DNA of 64,000 bases from JBCAXA01 sp038534295 (lineage in GTDB: Bacteria; Pseudomonadota; Gammaproteobacteria; Steroidobacterales; Woeseiaceae): assembly GCA_038534295.1 (NCBI GenBank), contig JBCAXA010000001.1:620001-684000 (forward strand), given 5' to 3'. Numbering within the stretch: the first letter of the stretch is position 1; every line of letters begins with the position of its first letter. The translations under genes were made by a program, and so were the position numbers. The notes under the pieces are model-generated. The model worked only from the letters and a program-made list of their open reading frames with translations, was not told where the DNA came from and did no database searches. Below are positions 25,378 through 33,904 of this stretch, piece by piece.

Positions 25378-26634
25378 TCAATCGAGCCGGCGAATCCGCG
25401 CCCCCAACGTGCGCAGTTTTTCCTCGATGCGCTCGTAGCCACGATCGATGTGATAGATCCGATCGACCAGCGTCTCGCCATCGGCAACGAGCCCGGCCAG
25501 CACCAAGGACGCGCTGGCCCGGAGGTCCGTGGCCATTACCGGCGCCGCGCGCAGCCGATCGACACCGGAAATTATCGCGGTATTGCCCTTGAGCCGAATT
25601 CCGGCACCCATGCGCTTCAGTTCCGGTATGTGCATGAAGCGGTTCTCGAAAACCGTTTCGGTCACGGTGGCAACGCCATCGGCGATCGCGTTTAACGCGC
25701 AAAATTGCGCTTGCATGTCGGTAGGAAACGCCGGATGCGGATCGGTGCGAATATCGACCGGTAATGGCCGTCGACCGCGCATGTCGATGTCGATGCGATC
25801 ATCGGTTACGTCGACATCGGCACCGGCTTGGATAAGCTTGGTCAGGACCGCTTCGAGATGCTCGGCACCGGTCCCTCGCAGCGTGACGTGTCCTTGGGTC
25901 ATCGCGGCAGCCACCAGATAGGTACCGGTCTCGATCCGATCCGGCATTACGGCGTGCTCGGTCCCGCCGAGACGCTCGCTGCCGCGGACTCGAATCGTCC
26001 CAGATCCGGCGCCTTCGATGTCCGCGCCGAGCGCGATCAGGAAGTTCGCAAGATCGACGACCTCAGGCTCGCGTGCCGCGTTCTCGAGCACACTTTCACC
26101 ATCCGCGAGCACAGCGGCCATCAGGAGGTTTTCGGTACCGGTCACCGTTACCGTGTCGAACACGATGTGCGCCCCCGACAAACGGGTCGCGCGCGCATCG
26201 ATGTAACCATCGACAATCTCGATGTCAGCGCCCAGCGCCTTCAGACCCGCCACGTGCAGATCGACCGGCCGCGCGCCGATCGCGCAACCACCCGGTAAAG
26301 AAACGCGCGCCCGCCCGTAGCGCGCGAGAAGCGGGCCGAGGACGAGAATCGATGCGCGCATCGTTTTGACCAGTTCGTACGGAGCGGTGTGGCTATGCAG
26401 TCCACTGGCGTCGAGCGTGACCGCGAGCTGCTCGCCGACCGTCACCTCCACGCCGAGTTGCTGCAGCAGCGACAGCGTCGTGGTGACGTCGCGAAGGTGC
26501 GGAACATTGGTCAGCGTAACCGGCTCGTCGGCAAGCAAACTTGCCGCCAATATCGGCAGAGCCGCGTTTTTGGCGCCAGACACGCGGATCTCGCCCGTCA
26601 GCGGTTGGCCGCCGGCTATCGCTAGTTTTTCCAA
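25378..26634 (-). CDS. murA: UDP-N-acetylglucosamine 1-carboxyvinyltransferase MurA
   Basis: MurA catalyses the first committed step of peptidoglycan synthesis, moving enolpyruvate from PEP to UDP-GlcNAc. The 418-residue protein has the substrate-binding start SGAKNAALPILAA with the conserved K22-N23. The flexible loop PGGCAIGARPVDLH carries the catalytic and fosfomycin-reactive cysteine at 117. Late motifs TDPHPAFPTDMQAQ and EVFENRF-like TETVFENRFMH are present. It follows ibaG by 6 bases on the same strand, an arrangement conserved in gammaproteobacteria. It is the only mur step encoded away from the dcw cluster other than mpl. Confidence 0.97.
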   Translation of the reverse strand: MEKLAIAGGQPLTGEIRVSGAKNAALPILAASLLADEPVTLTNVPHLRDVTTTLSLLQQLGVEVTVGEQLAVTLDASGLHSHTAPYELVKTMRASILVLGPLLARYGRARVSLPGGCAIGARPVDLHVAGLKALGADIEIVDGYIDARATRLSGAHIVFDTVTVTGTENLLMAAVLADGESVLENAAREPEVVDLANFLIALGADIEGAGSGTIRVRGSERLGGTEHAVMPDRIETGTYLVAAAMTQGHVTLRGTGAEHLEAVLTKLIQAGADVDVTDDRIDIDMRGRRPLPVDIRTDPHPAFPTDMQAQFCALNAIADGVATVTETVFENRFMHIPELKRMGAGIRLKGNTAIISGVDRLRAAPVMATDLRASASLVLAGLVADGETLVDRIYHIDRGYERIEEKLRTLGARIRRLD

Positions 26635-26640
26635 GACGGA

Positions 26641-26889
26641 CTACTGCTCGGCGCTTTTTTCGCGCCATTCGTCCGGTGTAAACGCCTGAATCGACAGCGC
26701 GTGGATTTCCCCGCCCATGCGGTCGCCCAGGCTGGCATAGACCATTTGGTGGCGTGCGATCGCGCGTTTACCTTCGAAGGCCTCAGCAACGATCCGGGCT
26801 TCGAAGTGGGTGTTGTCGTCGCTTGCGACGCGAACGTCTGCGCCCGGCAAGTGAGCGCGAATCAGCTCGGCGATCTCTCCTGGCGACAT
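26641..26889 (-). CDS. ibaG: BolA family protein IbaG
   Basis: This 82-residue protein is a BolA-fold partner of monothiol glutaredoxins in iron-sulfur metabolism and acid response. It contains the helix MSPGEIAELIRAHLPGADV, the variable loop, and the conserved C-terminal strand-helix VYASLGDRMGGEIHALSIQAFTP with the conserved histidine. I chose the ATG at 26889 because a GGAG site lies seven bases before it and the length fits the family. The open frame extends to 27051, but those residues are not BolA-like. Adjacent to murA as in E. coli. Confidence 0.93.
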   Translation of the reverse strand: MSPGEIAELIRAHLPGADVRVASDDNTHFEARIVAEAFEGKRAIARHQMVYASLGDRMGGEIHALSIQAFTPDEWREKSAEQ

Positions 26890-27054
26890 CTTGGTACTCC
26901 CGATTGATAAGTGGCGGAGTCTAGCAGTCGGTGGACGGCGCTCAGAAGAGATTGGGTGCATTTGGCCGTGATGCGCTACCATGGCGCGTTTTTGTAGCTC
27001 ATAAACGCCCGCACGGCCCGAAGCGCCGTAACCGCGGTTTCGAGCGAGCAACGC

Positions 27055-28035
27055 ATGTACGTCGATATTCTGATGGTGATTGGCGGCCTCGCGCTCCTGG
27101 TTTGGGGCGCGGATCGATTTGTCGTCGGTGCTGCATCGACCGCACGCAATTTGGGTATTTCGCCGATTCTGATCGGCCTGACCATCGTCGGTTTTGCTAC
27201 GTCGGCGCCTGAGATCTTAGTGTCAGCCACGGCGTCGCTGAAAGGCAGCTCTATGCTCGCCGTCGGCAACGCCATTGGCTCGAACATCGCCAACATTGCG
27301 CTGGTCCTCGGGTTCGTCGCCATCCTCCACCCGGTAGAGGTCAAGTCGCAAACGCTAATGCGCGAACTGCCGGTGCTGCTGGCGGTGACGTTGTTGGCCG
27401 TGAGCTTGTTCTTCGACGAGTATTTGAGCCGAATCGACGGCGCGGTACTGATCGGCACGATGGGCGTAGTGATGTACTGGATCGTGCGGCTCGCGACCTC
27501 GTCCGAACGCGACGACCCGATCGACATGGCCTTCGACGCCGACATTCCGTCGGAAATGCGAATGCAAACGTCACTGATCTGGCTCGCTGTCGGATTCATT
27601 ACGCTGCTGGCCGGCGCCGAGTTACTGGTTCGCGGCGCAACCGAAATGGCCCTGTTGTTCGGCGTTAGCGAGCTCGTCATCGGCGTGTCGCTGGTCGCCA
27701 TCGGAACCAGCCTGCCGGAGCTGGCCGTTTCCATCATTAGCGTCTTGCGCGGCGAGTATGGACTCGTGGTCGGCAACGTCATCGGCTCCAACATATTTAA
27801 CCTGGTCGCCGTTATTGGCGTCGCCGGCCTGATTCACCCGACAGCCGTCGATCCGACGGTATTGACGGTGCATTTCTTTTTCATGTCGTCCTTCACCCTC
27901 GTACTTTTCGCGATGGCCTATACGTACAGTGGCGCCGGCTATGTCAATCGAGTCGAGGGCGTCATCCTGTTGCTGGCCTTCGTCGGCTACCATTACTACG
28001 TCATCACCAACGACGTGGCGATGCCACAAGGCTGA
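27055..28035 (+). CDS. yrbG: Calcium/sodium antiporter, YrbG family
   Basis: This 326-residue membrane protein belongs to the CaCA exchanger superfamily (K+-dependent Na+/Ca2+ exchanger-like). The two inverted alpha repeats are plain: GFATSAPEILVSATASLKGSSMLAVGNAIGSNIANI (about 43-78) and VAIGTSLPELAVSIISVLRGEYGLVVGNVIGSNIFNL (about 217-254). They carry the ion-binding glutamates in SAPE and SLPE and the GNAIGSN/GNVIGSN loops. About ten membrane helices are predicted. It begins the conserved block running to rapZ; its stop overlaps the kdsD start by one base. Confidence 0.94.
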   Translation: MYVDILMVIGGLALLVWGADRFVVGAASTARNLGISPILIGLTIVGFATSAPEILVSATASLKGSSMLAVGNAIGSNIANIALVLGFVAILHPVEVKSQTLMRELPVLLAVTLLAVSLFFDEYLSRIDGAVLIGTMGVVMYWIVRLATSSERDDPIDMAFDADIPSEMRMQTSLIWLAVGFITLLAGAELLVRGATEMALLFGVSELVIGVSLVAIGTSLPELAVSIISVLRGEYGLVVGNVIGSNIFNLVAVIGVAGLIHPTAVDPTVLTVHFFFMSSFTLVLFAMAYTYSGAGYVNRVEGVILLLAFVGYHYYVITNDVAMPQG

Positions 28036-29027
28036 TGCCAATGAGCAGCAAGCCACTGCCAGCCACCAAGCACATTGACTCGGGTCGCCGAGTGATTGAG
28101 ATCGAAACGGCAGCGCTCAACGAACTCAGCGAGCGAATCGGTCCGAGTTTTGCGGCTGCGGTGCAGCACTGCCTGGAGACGCGCGGTCGCGTCATCGTGA
28201 CCGGCATGGGTAAGTCCGGACATATCGGCAGCAAGCTTGCGGCGACCCTCGCCAGCACCGGCACGCCCGCTTTTTTTGTCCATCCGGGCGAAGCCAGTCA
28301 CGGCGATCTCGGCATGATCACGCGAGACGACACGGTTATTGCCATCTCTTACTCGGGTGAAAGCGCTGAGGTCATCACGATACTGCCGTTGATCCGGCGA
28401 CTCGGACTTACGCTCATCACCTTGACCGGCAGCGCGACATCAACGCTCGCACGCACCGCGACGGTCAACCTCGATGTCAGTGTCGCCGAGGAAGCCTGCC
28501 CTCTCAATCTGGCGCCAACGGCGAGTACGACAGCAACGCTGGCGATGGGCGACGCGTTGGCTGTCGCATTGCTCGAAGCCCGGGGCTTCACGCGCGAGGA
28601 CTTCGCGCTGTCGCATCCCGGCGGGACGCTGGGTAAACGCCTGTTACTGCGGGTTGGCGACATCATGCGAACTGGCGATGAGTTGCCAATGTGTACTCTC
28701 GAAACACCGTTTCGCGACGCACTGATGCAAATGACCTCGAAAGGCCTCGGCATGACCGCCGTCGTCGACGGCGAACAGCGGGTGGTAGGTATTTTCACCG
28801 ACGGTGACTTGCGTCGAGCGCTCGATCATCACCGCGACATCGTCGAGCTGACCATGAACGCATTGGTCAAACCGGGCTGCAAGACCTTGGGCCGCGATGC
28901 GCTCGCCGTCGATGCCGTGCGCATGCTCGAAAGCCACAAAATAACGTCGGTGTTAGTCGTTGACGACGACGATCGGTTGATCGGCGCACTCAATGTGCAT
29001 GACTTGCTGCGCGCTGGAGTGATGTAG
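28035..29027 (+). CDS. kdsD: D-arabinose 5-phosphate isomerase KdsD
   Basis: KdsD converts ribulose 5-phosphate to arabinose 5-phosphate, the first step to Kdo for LPS. The 330-residue protein has an N-terminal SIS domain (about 35-200) with VTGMGKSGHIGSKLAATLAS, HPGEASHGDLGMI and ISYSGES. Two C-terminal CBS domains follow (about 210-330). The catalytic histidine region LSHPGGTLGKRLL is present. Two ATG codons (28035 and 28041) are possible; both follow an AAGG sequence. kdsC comes two bases after the stop. Confidence 0.95.
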   Translation: MPMSSKPLPATKHIDSGRRVIEIETAALNELSERIGPSFAAAVQHCLETRGRVIVTGMGKSGHIGSKLAATLASTGTPAFFVHPGEASHGDLGMITRDDTVIAISYSGESAEVITILPLIRRLGLTLITLTGSATSTLARTATVNLDVSVAEEACPLNLAPTASTTATLAMGDALAVALLEARGFTREDFALSHPGGTLGKRLLLRVGDIMRTGDELPMCTLETPFRDALMQMTSKGLGMTAVVDGEQRVVGIFTDGDLRRALDHHRDIVELTMNALVKPGCKTLGRDALAVDAVRMLESHKITSVLVVDDDDRLIGALNVHDLLRAGVM

Positions 29028-29029
29028 CC

Positions 29030-29518
29030 GTGAGTGTCGATCGCGCGCGCATCGTTCTTGTCGTGTTCGACGTTGACGGCGTGTTCACCGACGGGCGGTT
29101 CACGTACGACGAAGACGGCCGTGAATCGAAAACCTTTCATACCCAGGACGGCTACGGCATTCGGCGATTGCTCGCGGCCGGTCGAGAAGTCGGCGTCATT
29201 ACCGGCCGTCGTTCTGGCGCCGTATCCGCGCGCATGAATGAGTTGGGCGTGCGCCACGTCATTCAGGGCTGCCGGGATAAGCTGTCCGCCCTTATCGATA
29301 TGCTCGACATGCTCGGTGTTCCACCGGAGCACTGCGCGTTTGTCGGCGACGACATTCCCGATCTTGCATCAATGCAACACGTTGGGCTGGCGATTGCCGT
29401 CGCGAACGCGGTTGCCGACGTTCGCGCTGCCGCTGACATTGTCACCAACGCGAGCGGCGGCGGCGGGGCGGTCCGTGAGGTCTGCGACTGGCTGTTGGCT
29501 GGCGCCGCGAAATCATGA
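29030..29518 (+). CDS. kdsC: 3-deoxy-D-manno-octulosonate 8-phosphate phosphatase KdsC
   Basis: KdsC removes phosphate from Kdo-8-phosphate to give free Kdo. It is a small HAD-family hydrolase of 162 residues that works as a tetramer. HAD motif I is FDVDGVFTDG (nucleophile Asp and acid/base Asp), motif II is VITGRRS, and motifs III/IV are the lysine in CRDKLSAL and GDDIPDL. The start is a GTG two bases after the kdsD stop. The last four bases overlap the lptC start (ATGA). Confidence 0.95.
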   Translation: MSVDRARIVLVVFDVDGVFTDGRFTYDEDGRESKTFHTQDGYGIRRLLAAGREVGVITGRRSGAVSARMNELGVRHVIQGCRDKLSALIDMLDMLGVPPEHCAFVGDDIPDLASMQHVGLAIAVANAVADVRAAADIVTNASGGGGAVREVCDWLLAGAAKS

Positions 29519-30069
29519 ACCTGCGTTCGGCAATCGGTTATGCGCTGCTCATTCTTGCGGCCATCGGCAGCTACTTTGTTGTCTATGAGCCCGAGCCCGA
29601 CAGCCCGCCGGCGGTGGACAACGCGCTGATCAGCGGCGGTTACTACATGCTGGGCGCCGAGGTCAGAGGTTTTGGCGTCGACGGCAACTATCTTTACGCG
29701 TTGAACGCCCGGGAGATCGCTGAGGACCGTGAAGGCAGTATCGTGCGACTCGGCGACGTTGAACTCCTTTATCGAGACGACGTCGATATACCGTGGAGAC
29801 TGTCGGCAACGAGCGGTGAGCTCGCGAGTGACGGTAGCCGACTAGAACTTATTGGCGACGTCGTAGCGCGCAACCTCGCGGGTGACGTGCCGACATCGCT
29901 GACGACGACATCGCTGACGGTAAATCCGCAGCGCTACGAGCTCTCAACCGACGCTAGAGTAACGCTGCGCGTCGGTGAGCGCTCGATCAGCGCGACCGGC
30001 ATGCTAGCATTTCTAAATGAAGACCGGATCGAGTTTCGCTCCAACGTCAGCGGCAAGTTTCTGCCGTAG
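29515..30069 (+). CDS. lptC: LPS export system protein LptC
   Basis: LptC is the bitopic inner-membrane component that receives LPS from LptB2FG and passes it to LptA. The 184-residue protein has one N-terminal membrane segment (about 6-24) and a periplasmic beta-jellyroll domain. It includes ISGGYYMLGAEVRGFGVDGN and repeated short beta strands such as SDGSRLELIGDVVARN. Sequence conservation is modest, but position between kdsC and lptA is diagnostic. It overlaps kdsC by 4 bases and lptA by an unusual 53 bases. Confidence 0.92.
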   Translation: MNLRSAIGYALLILAAIGSYFVVYEPEPDSPPAVDNALISGGYYMLGAEVRGFGVDGNYLYALNAREIAEDREGSIVRLGDVELLYRDDVDIPWRLSATSGELASDGSRLELIGDVVARNLAGDVPTSLTTTSLTVNPQRYELSTDARVTLRVGERSISATGMLAFLNEDRIEFRSNVSGKFLP

Positions 30070-30697
30070 CGCGTTGCTCCTTACGCTGCTGCTCAGCACC
30101 GTGGCGGTTGCCCAGCAGCCGTCGGCGCAGCTGCCGATCTCGTTGGACGCCGACTCCAGCGTGTTCGATCGCAGCAAAGACCGCATCGAATTCGCCGGCC
30201 TACGAATCACCCAAGGCGCGATCGGTATCGAGGCGGATCGCGGTGTTACCCGTCTTGGCAGTGACACGAAGCTCGACTTCGCCGATTCGACGTGGGAGTT
30301 CACGGGTAACGTTCGTATCGATATCGAGACCGCGACGATCGTCAGCGAATCGGCACAGCTGTATTTCCGTGACCATGCTTTGCAGCATGCGACCATCAAC
30401 GGCTCGCCGGCGACTTTCGATGACAGCCGCGGCCCCGATCAGCCGCCACTGCATGCCGAAGCTGAACAATTCGAATACGACTTGGCAGAATATGTAATCC
30501 GCTTTGTCGGCAAAGCACGGATTGCTGAAGGCGACAATGAAGTCACTGGCGCAGATCTGCTCTATGACCTGACCGGCAAGCGGGTGAATTTTCAGGGCGA
30601 CCCCGACACCGATGAGCGTGTACGTATCACCATCGTGCCGACGGAGACGATGGAAGCGATAGACGCTGAAGACGACACCGACGACGACCGACCGTGA
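30017..30697 (+). CDS. lptA: LPS transport periplasmic protein LptA
   Basis: LptA forms the periplasmic bridge that carries LPS to the outer membrane. The 226-residue precursor has a signal peptide (hydrophobic core about 18-30, likely cleavage after AVA). A beta-jellyroll OstA domain follows with characteristic strands: ISLDADSSVFDRSKDRIEFAGLRITQG, LDFADSTWEFTGNVRID and the later EQFEYDLAEYVIRFVGKARI. The C-terminal 20 residues are strongly acidic. It starts 53 bases inside lptC in another frame and its end overlaps lptB (GTGA). Confidence 0.94.
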   Translation: MKTGSSFAPTSAASFCRSALLLTLLLSTVAVAQQPSAQLPISLDADSSVFDRSKDRIEFAGLRITQGAIGIEADRGVTRLGSDTKLDFADSTWEFTGNVRIDIETATIVSESAQLYFRDHALQHATINGSPATFDDSRGPDQPPLHAEAEQFEYDLAEYVIRFVGKARIAEGDNEVTGADLLYDLTGKRVNFQGDPDTDERVRITIVPTETMEAIDAEDDTDDDRP

Positions 30698-31419
30698 GCA
30701 TCCTCAGCGTGCAAGACATCGCGAAACGCTACAAGTTTCGCGAAGTGGTCAAGGGCATCTCGCTCGAACTCGAAAGCGGTGAAGTTATTGGACTGCTCGG
30801 CCCCAACGGTGCAGGCAAGACCACCGCCTTTTACATGATCGTCGGTCTCGTGCCGCTGGATCGCGGCCGCATCATGCTCGACGGCCAGGACCTGACCCAC
30901 CTGCCGATGCACCGACGCGCCCGACTCGGACTCGGCTACCTGCCGCAGGAAGCGTCAATATTTCGTCGCCTGACCGTTGAGCAGAACATCCTTGCGGTCC
31001 TCGAGACACGCCGCGATCTGTCGCGGGCCGATCGCGAGCGCAGTCTGGAAGAGCTGCTCGACGAGCTGCACGTCGGCCACGTGCGCACGAGTCTCGGTAT
31101 GAGCCTGTCGGGCGGCGAACGACGCCGGGTCGAAATTGCCCGTGCGCTCGCCGCAAACCCGCGATTTGTGCTGCTTGACGAGCCCTTCGCCGGCGTTGAC
31201 CCGATCTCAGTGCTCGATATCCAGCGCATCATCAGGCACCTATGCGACCGCGGTATCGGTGTTTTGATCACCGACCATAGTGTGCGCGAAACACTGGGTA
31301 TTTGCGGCAGAGCCTATATACTGAATGATGGGAGCCTAATTGCTTCAGGCCCTCCCAACGAGATTCTGGAAAATCAACACGTTCGTGAAGTCTATTTGGG
31401 TGAAGGATTTCGTCTGTAG
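30694..31419 (+). CDS. lptB: LPS export ABC transporter ATPase LptB
   Basis: LptB powers extraction of LPS from the inner membrane with LptFG. The 241-residue ABC ATPase shows Walker A GPNGAGKTT (near residue 34), the Q-loop in YLPQEASIFR, signature LSGGERRR, Walker B FVLLDEPFAGVDP and the switch histidine ITDHSV. The start is a GTG overlapping the lptA stop. Nothing in the motifs is abnormal. lptF and lptG are not in this window, as is usual. Confidence 0.97.
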   Translation: MSILSVQDIAKRYKFREVVKGISLELESGEVIGLLGPNGAGKTTAFYMIVGLVPLDRGRIMLDGQDLTHLPMHRRARLGLGYLPQEASIFRRLTVEQNILAVLETRRDLSRADRERSLEELLDELHVGHVRTSLGMSLSGGERRRVEIARALAANPRFVLLDEPFAGVDPISVLDIQRIIRHLCDRGIGVLITDHSVRETLGICGRAYILNDGSLIASGPPNEILENQHVREVYLGEGFRL

Positions 31420-31438
31420 CGGCGCAGCAAGTGCCGCT
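31418..31438 (+). repeat. Small hairpin covering the lptB stop region
   Basis: AGCGGC and GCCGCT form a 6-base-pair stem with a 9-base loop, beginning inside the lptB stop codon and ending 26 bases before rpoN. There is no following T-run, so it may at most tune read-through or mRNA stability between lptB and rpoN. Confidence 0.3.
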
Positions 31439-31464
31439 CGAATGCCCGAGCGCCTACGGTTTTG

Positions 31465-32841
31465 ATGAGACCGGCCCTCCAACTCAAGCTCAGCCAGCAG
31501 CTCACCATGACGCCGCAGCTGCAGCAGGCCATTCGGCTGCTGCAGCTGCCGGTGATGGATCTGAATGCACAGATCCAGGAAGCGCTGGAAGAGAACGTCA
31601 TGCTCGAGCTCGAGGAGCCGGTTGAAGCCGCACCGGTCAACGGCGAGACCACCGCTGAAGTACAGGCGCTCACTGGCGACGACAGTTGGCGCGATGTAGC
31701 TACGCGCACGCAAGATTCGTTCGGCAGCGACGGTCCTTCCATGGCCGAGTTTGCCGACGAATCGGGCGATACGCTGCGCGATCATCTTTTGTGGCAGCTC
31801 GAGCTCGAGAATTTCTCACCCCGCGAAGCGCTCGTCGGCGAGGCCATCATCGATTCGATCGACGATGAGGGTTATCTCACCGCAACACTCGAGCAAATCC
31901 ACGATGAACTGGATCGCGATGCCGGATTCGACATTGACGAAATCGAGCGAACGCTGTCGAAGGTGCAACGTTTCGATCCCGCCGGCGTTGGCGCGCGGGC
32001 GCTCGACGAGTGCATCGGATTGCAGCTGTTGCAACTCGACCCGACTACACCAGGCCTCGCCACCGCCCGGCGTATGGCGCAGGAGTTTCTCTCCTTAGTT
32101 GCCGAGAAAAGCTTCGCCGAATTGCGGCGCAAACTCGAGGTCTCAGACGACGAGCTCGAACTCGCGCTCGCGCTCGTGAGAAGCTGTCATCCCAAGCCCG
32201 GGCTCGCCATCGCTAGCGGTCGTACCGAATATGTCGTGCCCGATGTGTTCGTGCGCAAAGTCGACGGCGTCTGGCAGGTCGAGGTGAGCTCGTCCGGCAT
32301 CCCCAAACTGACCGTCAACCAGCGTTACGCAGACATGCTACGGGGCGAGTCATCACATGGCGCGTTGCGTGCCCAGCTGCAAGAAGCGCGATGGCTGGTG
32401 CGCAGCCTGGAAATTCGCCACGACACGGTACTGAAGGTGGCGCGATGTATCGTCGAACGACAAATGGCGTTCTTCGAGCACGGCGAGGAACACATGCGGC
32501 CGATGGTGTTGCGCGATGTCGCCGAAGCAATCGAAATGCACGAGTCGACAATCTCGCGAGTCACCAACAACAAGTACATGCATACGCCGCGCGGCGTGCT
32601 CGAATTTAAATATTTTTTCTCTTCACACGTGTCGACGGTCGACGGCGACGAACAGTCCTCGACGGCCGTGCGCGCGAAGATTCGCAAGTTGATTGGCGCG
32701 GAGAATCCAGCCAAGCCATTGTCCGACAGCCGAATCGCAAAACTACTCGAGCAGGACGGCGTGAAAGTGGCGCGTCGAACTGTTGCCAAATACCGAGAAG
32801 CAATGAACATTCCATCGTCGAGCGATCGACGAGTTCGGTGA
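31465..32841 (+). CDS. rpoN: RNA polymerase sigma-54 factor RpoN
   Basis: Sigma-54 directs transcription from -24/-12 promoters with AAA+ activators. The 458-residue protein has the glutamine- and leucine-rich region I (LQLKLSQQLTMTPQLQQAI), an acidic region II (about 48-110), and the core-binding domain. The DNA-binding HTH and the C-terminal RpoN box ARRTVAKYREAMNIPSS are also present. I used the ATG at 31465; a TTG three bases upstream is possible. The position after lptB and before hpf-ptsN-rapZ is the classic arrangement. Confidence 0.97.
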   Translation: MRPALQLKLSQQLTMTPQLQQAIRLLQLPVMDLNAQIQEALEENVMLELEEPVEAAPVNGETTAEVQALTGDDSWRDVATRTQDSFGSDGPSMAEFADESGDTLRDHLLWQLELENFSPREALVGEAIIDSIDDEGYLTATLEQIHDELDRDAGFDIDEIERTLSKVQRFDPAGVGARALDECIGLQLLQLDPTTPGLATARRMAQEFLSLVAEKSFAELRRKLEVSDDELELALALVRSCHPKPGLAIASGRTEYVVPDVFVRKVDGVWQVEVSSSGIPKLTVNQRYADMLRGESSHGALRAQLQEARWLVRSLEIRHDTVLKVARCIVERQMAFFEHGEEHMRPMVLRDVAEAIEMHESTISRVTNNKYMHTPRGVLEFKYFFSSHVSTVDGDEQSSTAVRAKIRKLIGAENPAKPLSDSRIAKLLEQDGVKVARRTVAKYREAMNIPSSSDRRVR

Positions 32842-32940
32842 TTGCAAACAGCCAGTACGCAAGGAGGATCAGCAACTACCGACTAATGTAGCCCAAGTTC
32901 GCAAGCTGCAGCGAACGCCTGAGATTCAAGGAGATAACGT

Positions 32941-33264
32941 ATGCAGATCAACCTGACCGGCCATCATTTGGACGTAACGGATTCGTTACGAAACTATGTT
33001 CAATCAAAACTTGGCCGCATTGAGCGACACTTTGACCACGTCACCGATGTTCACTGTATCCTTACGGTCCAGAAGCTTGAGCACAAAGCTGAAGCAACAG
33101 TAAACTTGAGTGGCGGCAGCGTATTTGCCGATTCAATCGAACCCAACATGTACGCCGCAATCGACAGCCTTGTCGATAAGCTTGACCGTCAGGTAATCAA
33201 ATACAAAGAAAAACTCTGCGATCACCACGCACGCGAGGCTAACAAACGCAACCCGATGAGCTGA
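32941..33264 (+). CDS. hpf: Short ribosome hibernation promoting factor
   Basis: HPF binds the decoding centre of idle ribosomes and promotes 100S dimers in stationary phase. The 107-residue protein is the short form lacking the C-terminal dimerisation domain of long HPF. The S30AE fold is recognisable in MQINLTGHHLDVTDSLRNYVQSKLGRIE and YAAIDSLVDKLDRQVIKYK. A strong AAGGAG ribosome-binding site lies seven bases before the ATG. The 99-base leader after rpoN also holds an AAGGAGG without a properly spaced start. Confidence 0.95.
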   Translation: MQINLTGHHLDVTDSLRNYVQSKLGRIERHFDHVTDVHCILTVQKLEHKAEATVNLSGGSVFADSIEPNMYAAIDSLVDKLDRQVIKYKEKLCDHHAREANKRNPMS

Positions 33265-33270
33265 CCACCA

Positions 33271-33313
33271 ACCCGCAAGGGTGCAAGGGACTGCTCGGCT
33301 GAAAACAGCCGAG
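33271..33313 (+). repeat. Two tandem hairpins between hpf and ptsN
   Basis: The first is ACCC-GCAA-GGGT (33271-33282), a 4-pair stem with a GNRA-type tetraloop. The second is CTCGGCTG-AAAA-CAGCCGAG (33294-33313), a perfect 8-pair stem. No T-run follows, so they do not look like a standard terminator. They could protect the hpf mRNA 3' end or separate hpf and ptsN expression. Confidence 0.55.
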
Positions 33314-33333
33314 GTGGCGGCTACGCATTCGCC

Positions 33334-33885
33334 ATGAAACTCATCAACGTCTTGAATCCAGAGAGCGTTCTCTGCAACGTCGAAGTACGTTCGCGGAAGC
33401 ACGCCATAGAAGTGGTCGCGAAACTTATCTGTCGCGGCCGCGATACGCTCGCGGAGACGTATGTCTTCGAGAACCTCATCGACCGCGAACGGCTCGGGTG
33501 CACGGCACTCGGCAACGGCATCGCGATACCGCACGCGCGCGTCAGCGGGCTGTCGGAACCCGCTGCTAGTCTGATTCGGCTGAGCTCGGCCATCGAGTTC
33601 GAAAAAGTCGAAGACATCGATGTCGATCTGATTTTCGGTCTGGTCGTCCCCGAAGACTATCGCGACGGCGACAGCGGCGATTTCCGTGCGCTGGTCGCAA
33701 CGCTCAGCGACGACGATCGACTCGCCGCCATGCGCAGCGCGCGCACCAGCCGCGAACTCTTCGATGCAGCCGTCGCCGGAACCGACAACAACGACAGAAT
33801 CGACGACGACGACAACGACGACACGGTCGAGCCGCCCGACGCGGACGATTTGCCGGCAGTACACAGCGGCACACGGTCCGGCTAG
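33334..33885 (+). CDS. ptsN: Nitrogen phosphotransferase EIIA-Ntr with acidic tail
   Basis: PtsN is the terminal phospho-acceptor of the nitrogen PTS and regulates potassium and other functions. The 183-residue protein has the EIIA fold in about 1-150. The phosphorylated histidine is H67, in the motif GIAIPHARV. E. coli PtsN has 163 residues; here an unusual tail of about 33 residues (151-183) is very rich in Asp and Asn (DNNDRIDDDDNDD) and then Pro/Asp. The DNA there is a GAC/AAC-rich low-complexity tract. rapZ starts 19 bases downstream. No HPr-like npr gene follows rapZ. Confidence 0.93.
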   Translation: MKLINVLNPESVLCNVEVRSRKHAIEVVAKLICRGRDTLAETYVFENLIDRERLGCTALGNGIAIPHARVSGLSEPAASLIRLSSAIEFEKVEDIDVDLIFGLVVPEDYRDGDSGDFRALVATLSDDDRLAAMRSARTSRELFDAAVAGTDNNDRIDDDDNDDTVEPPDADDLPAVHSGTRSG

Positions 33886-33904
33886 CACCCGGACTCGAAC
33901 GAGT

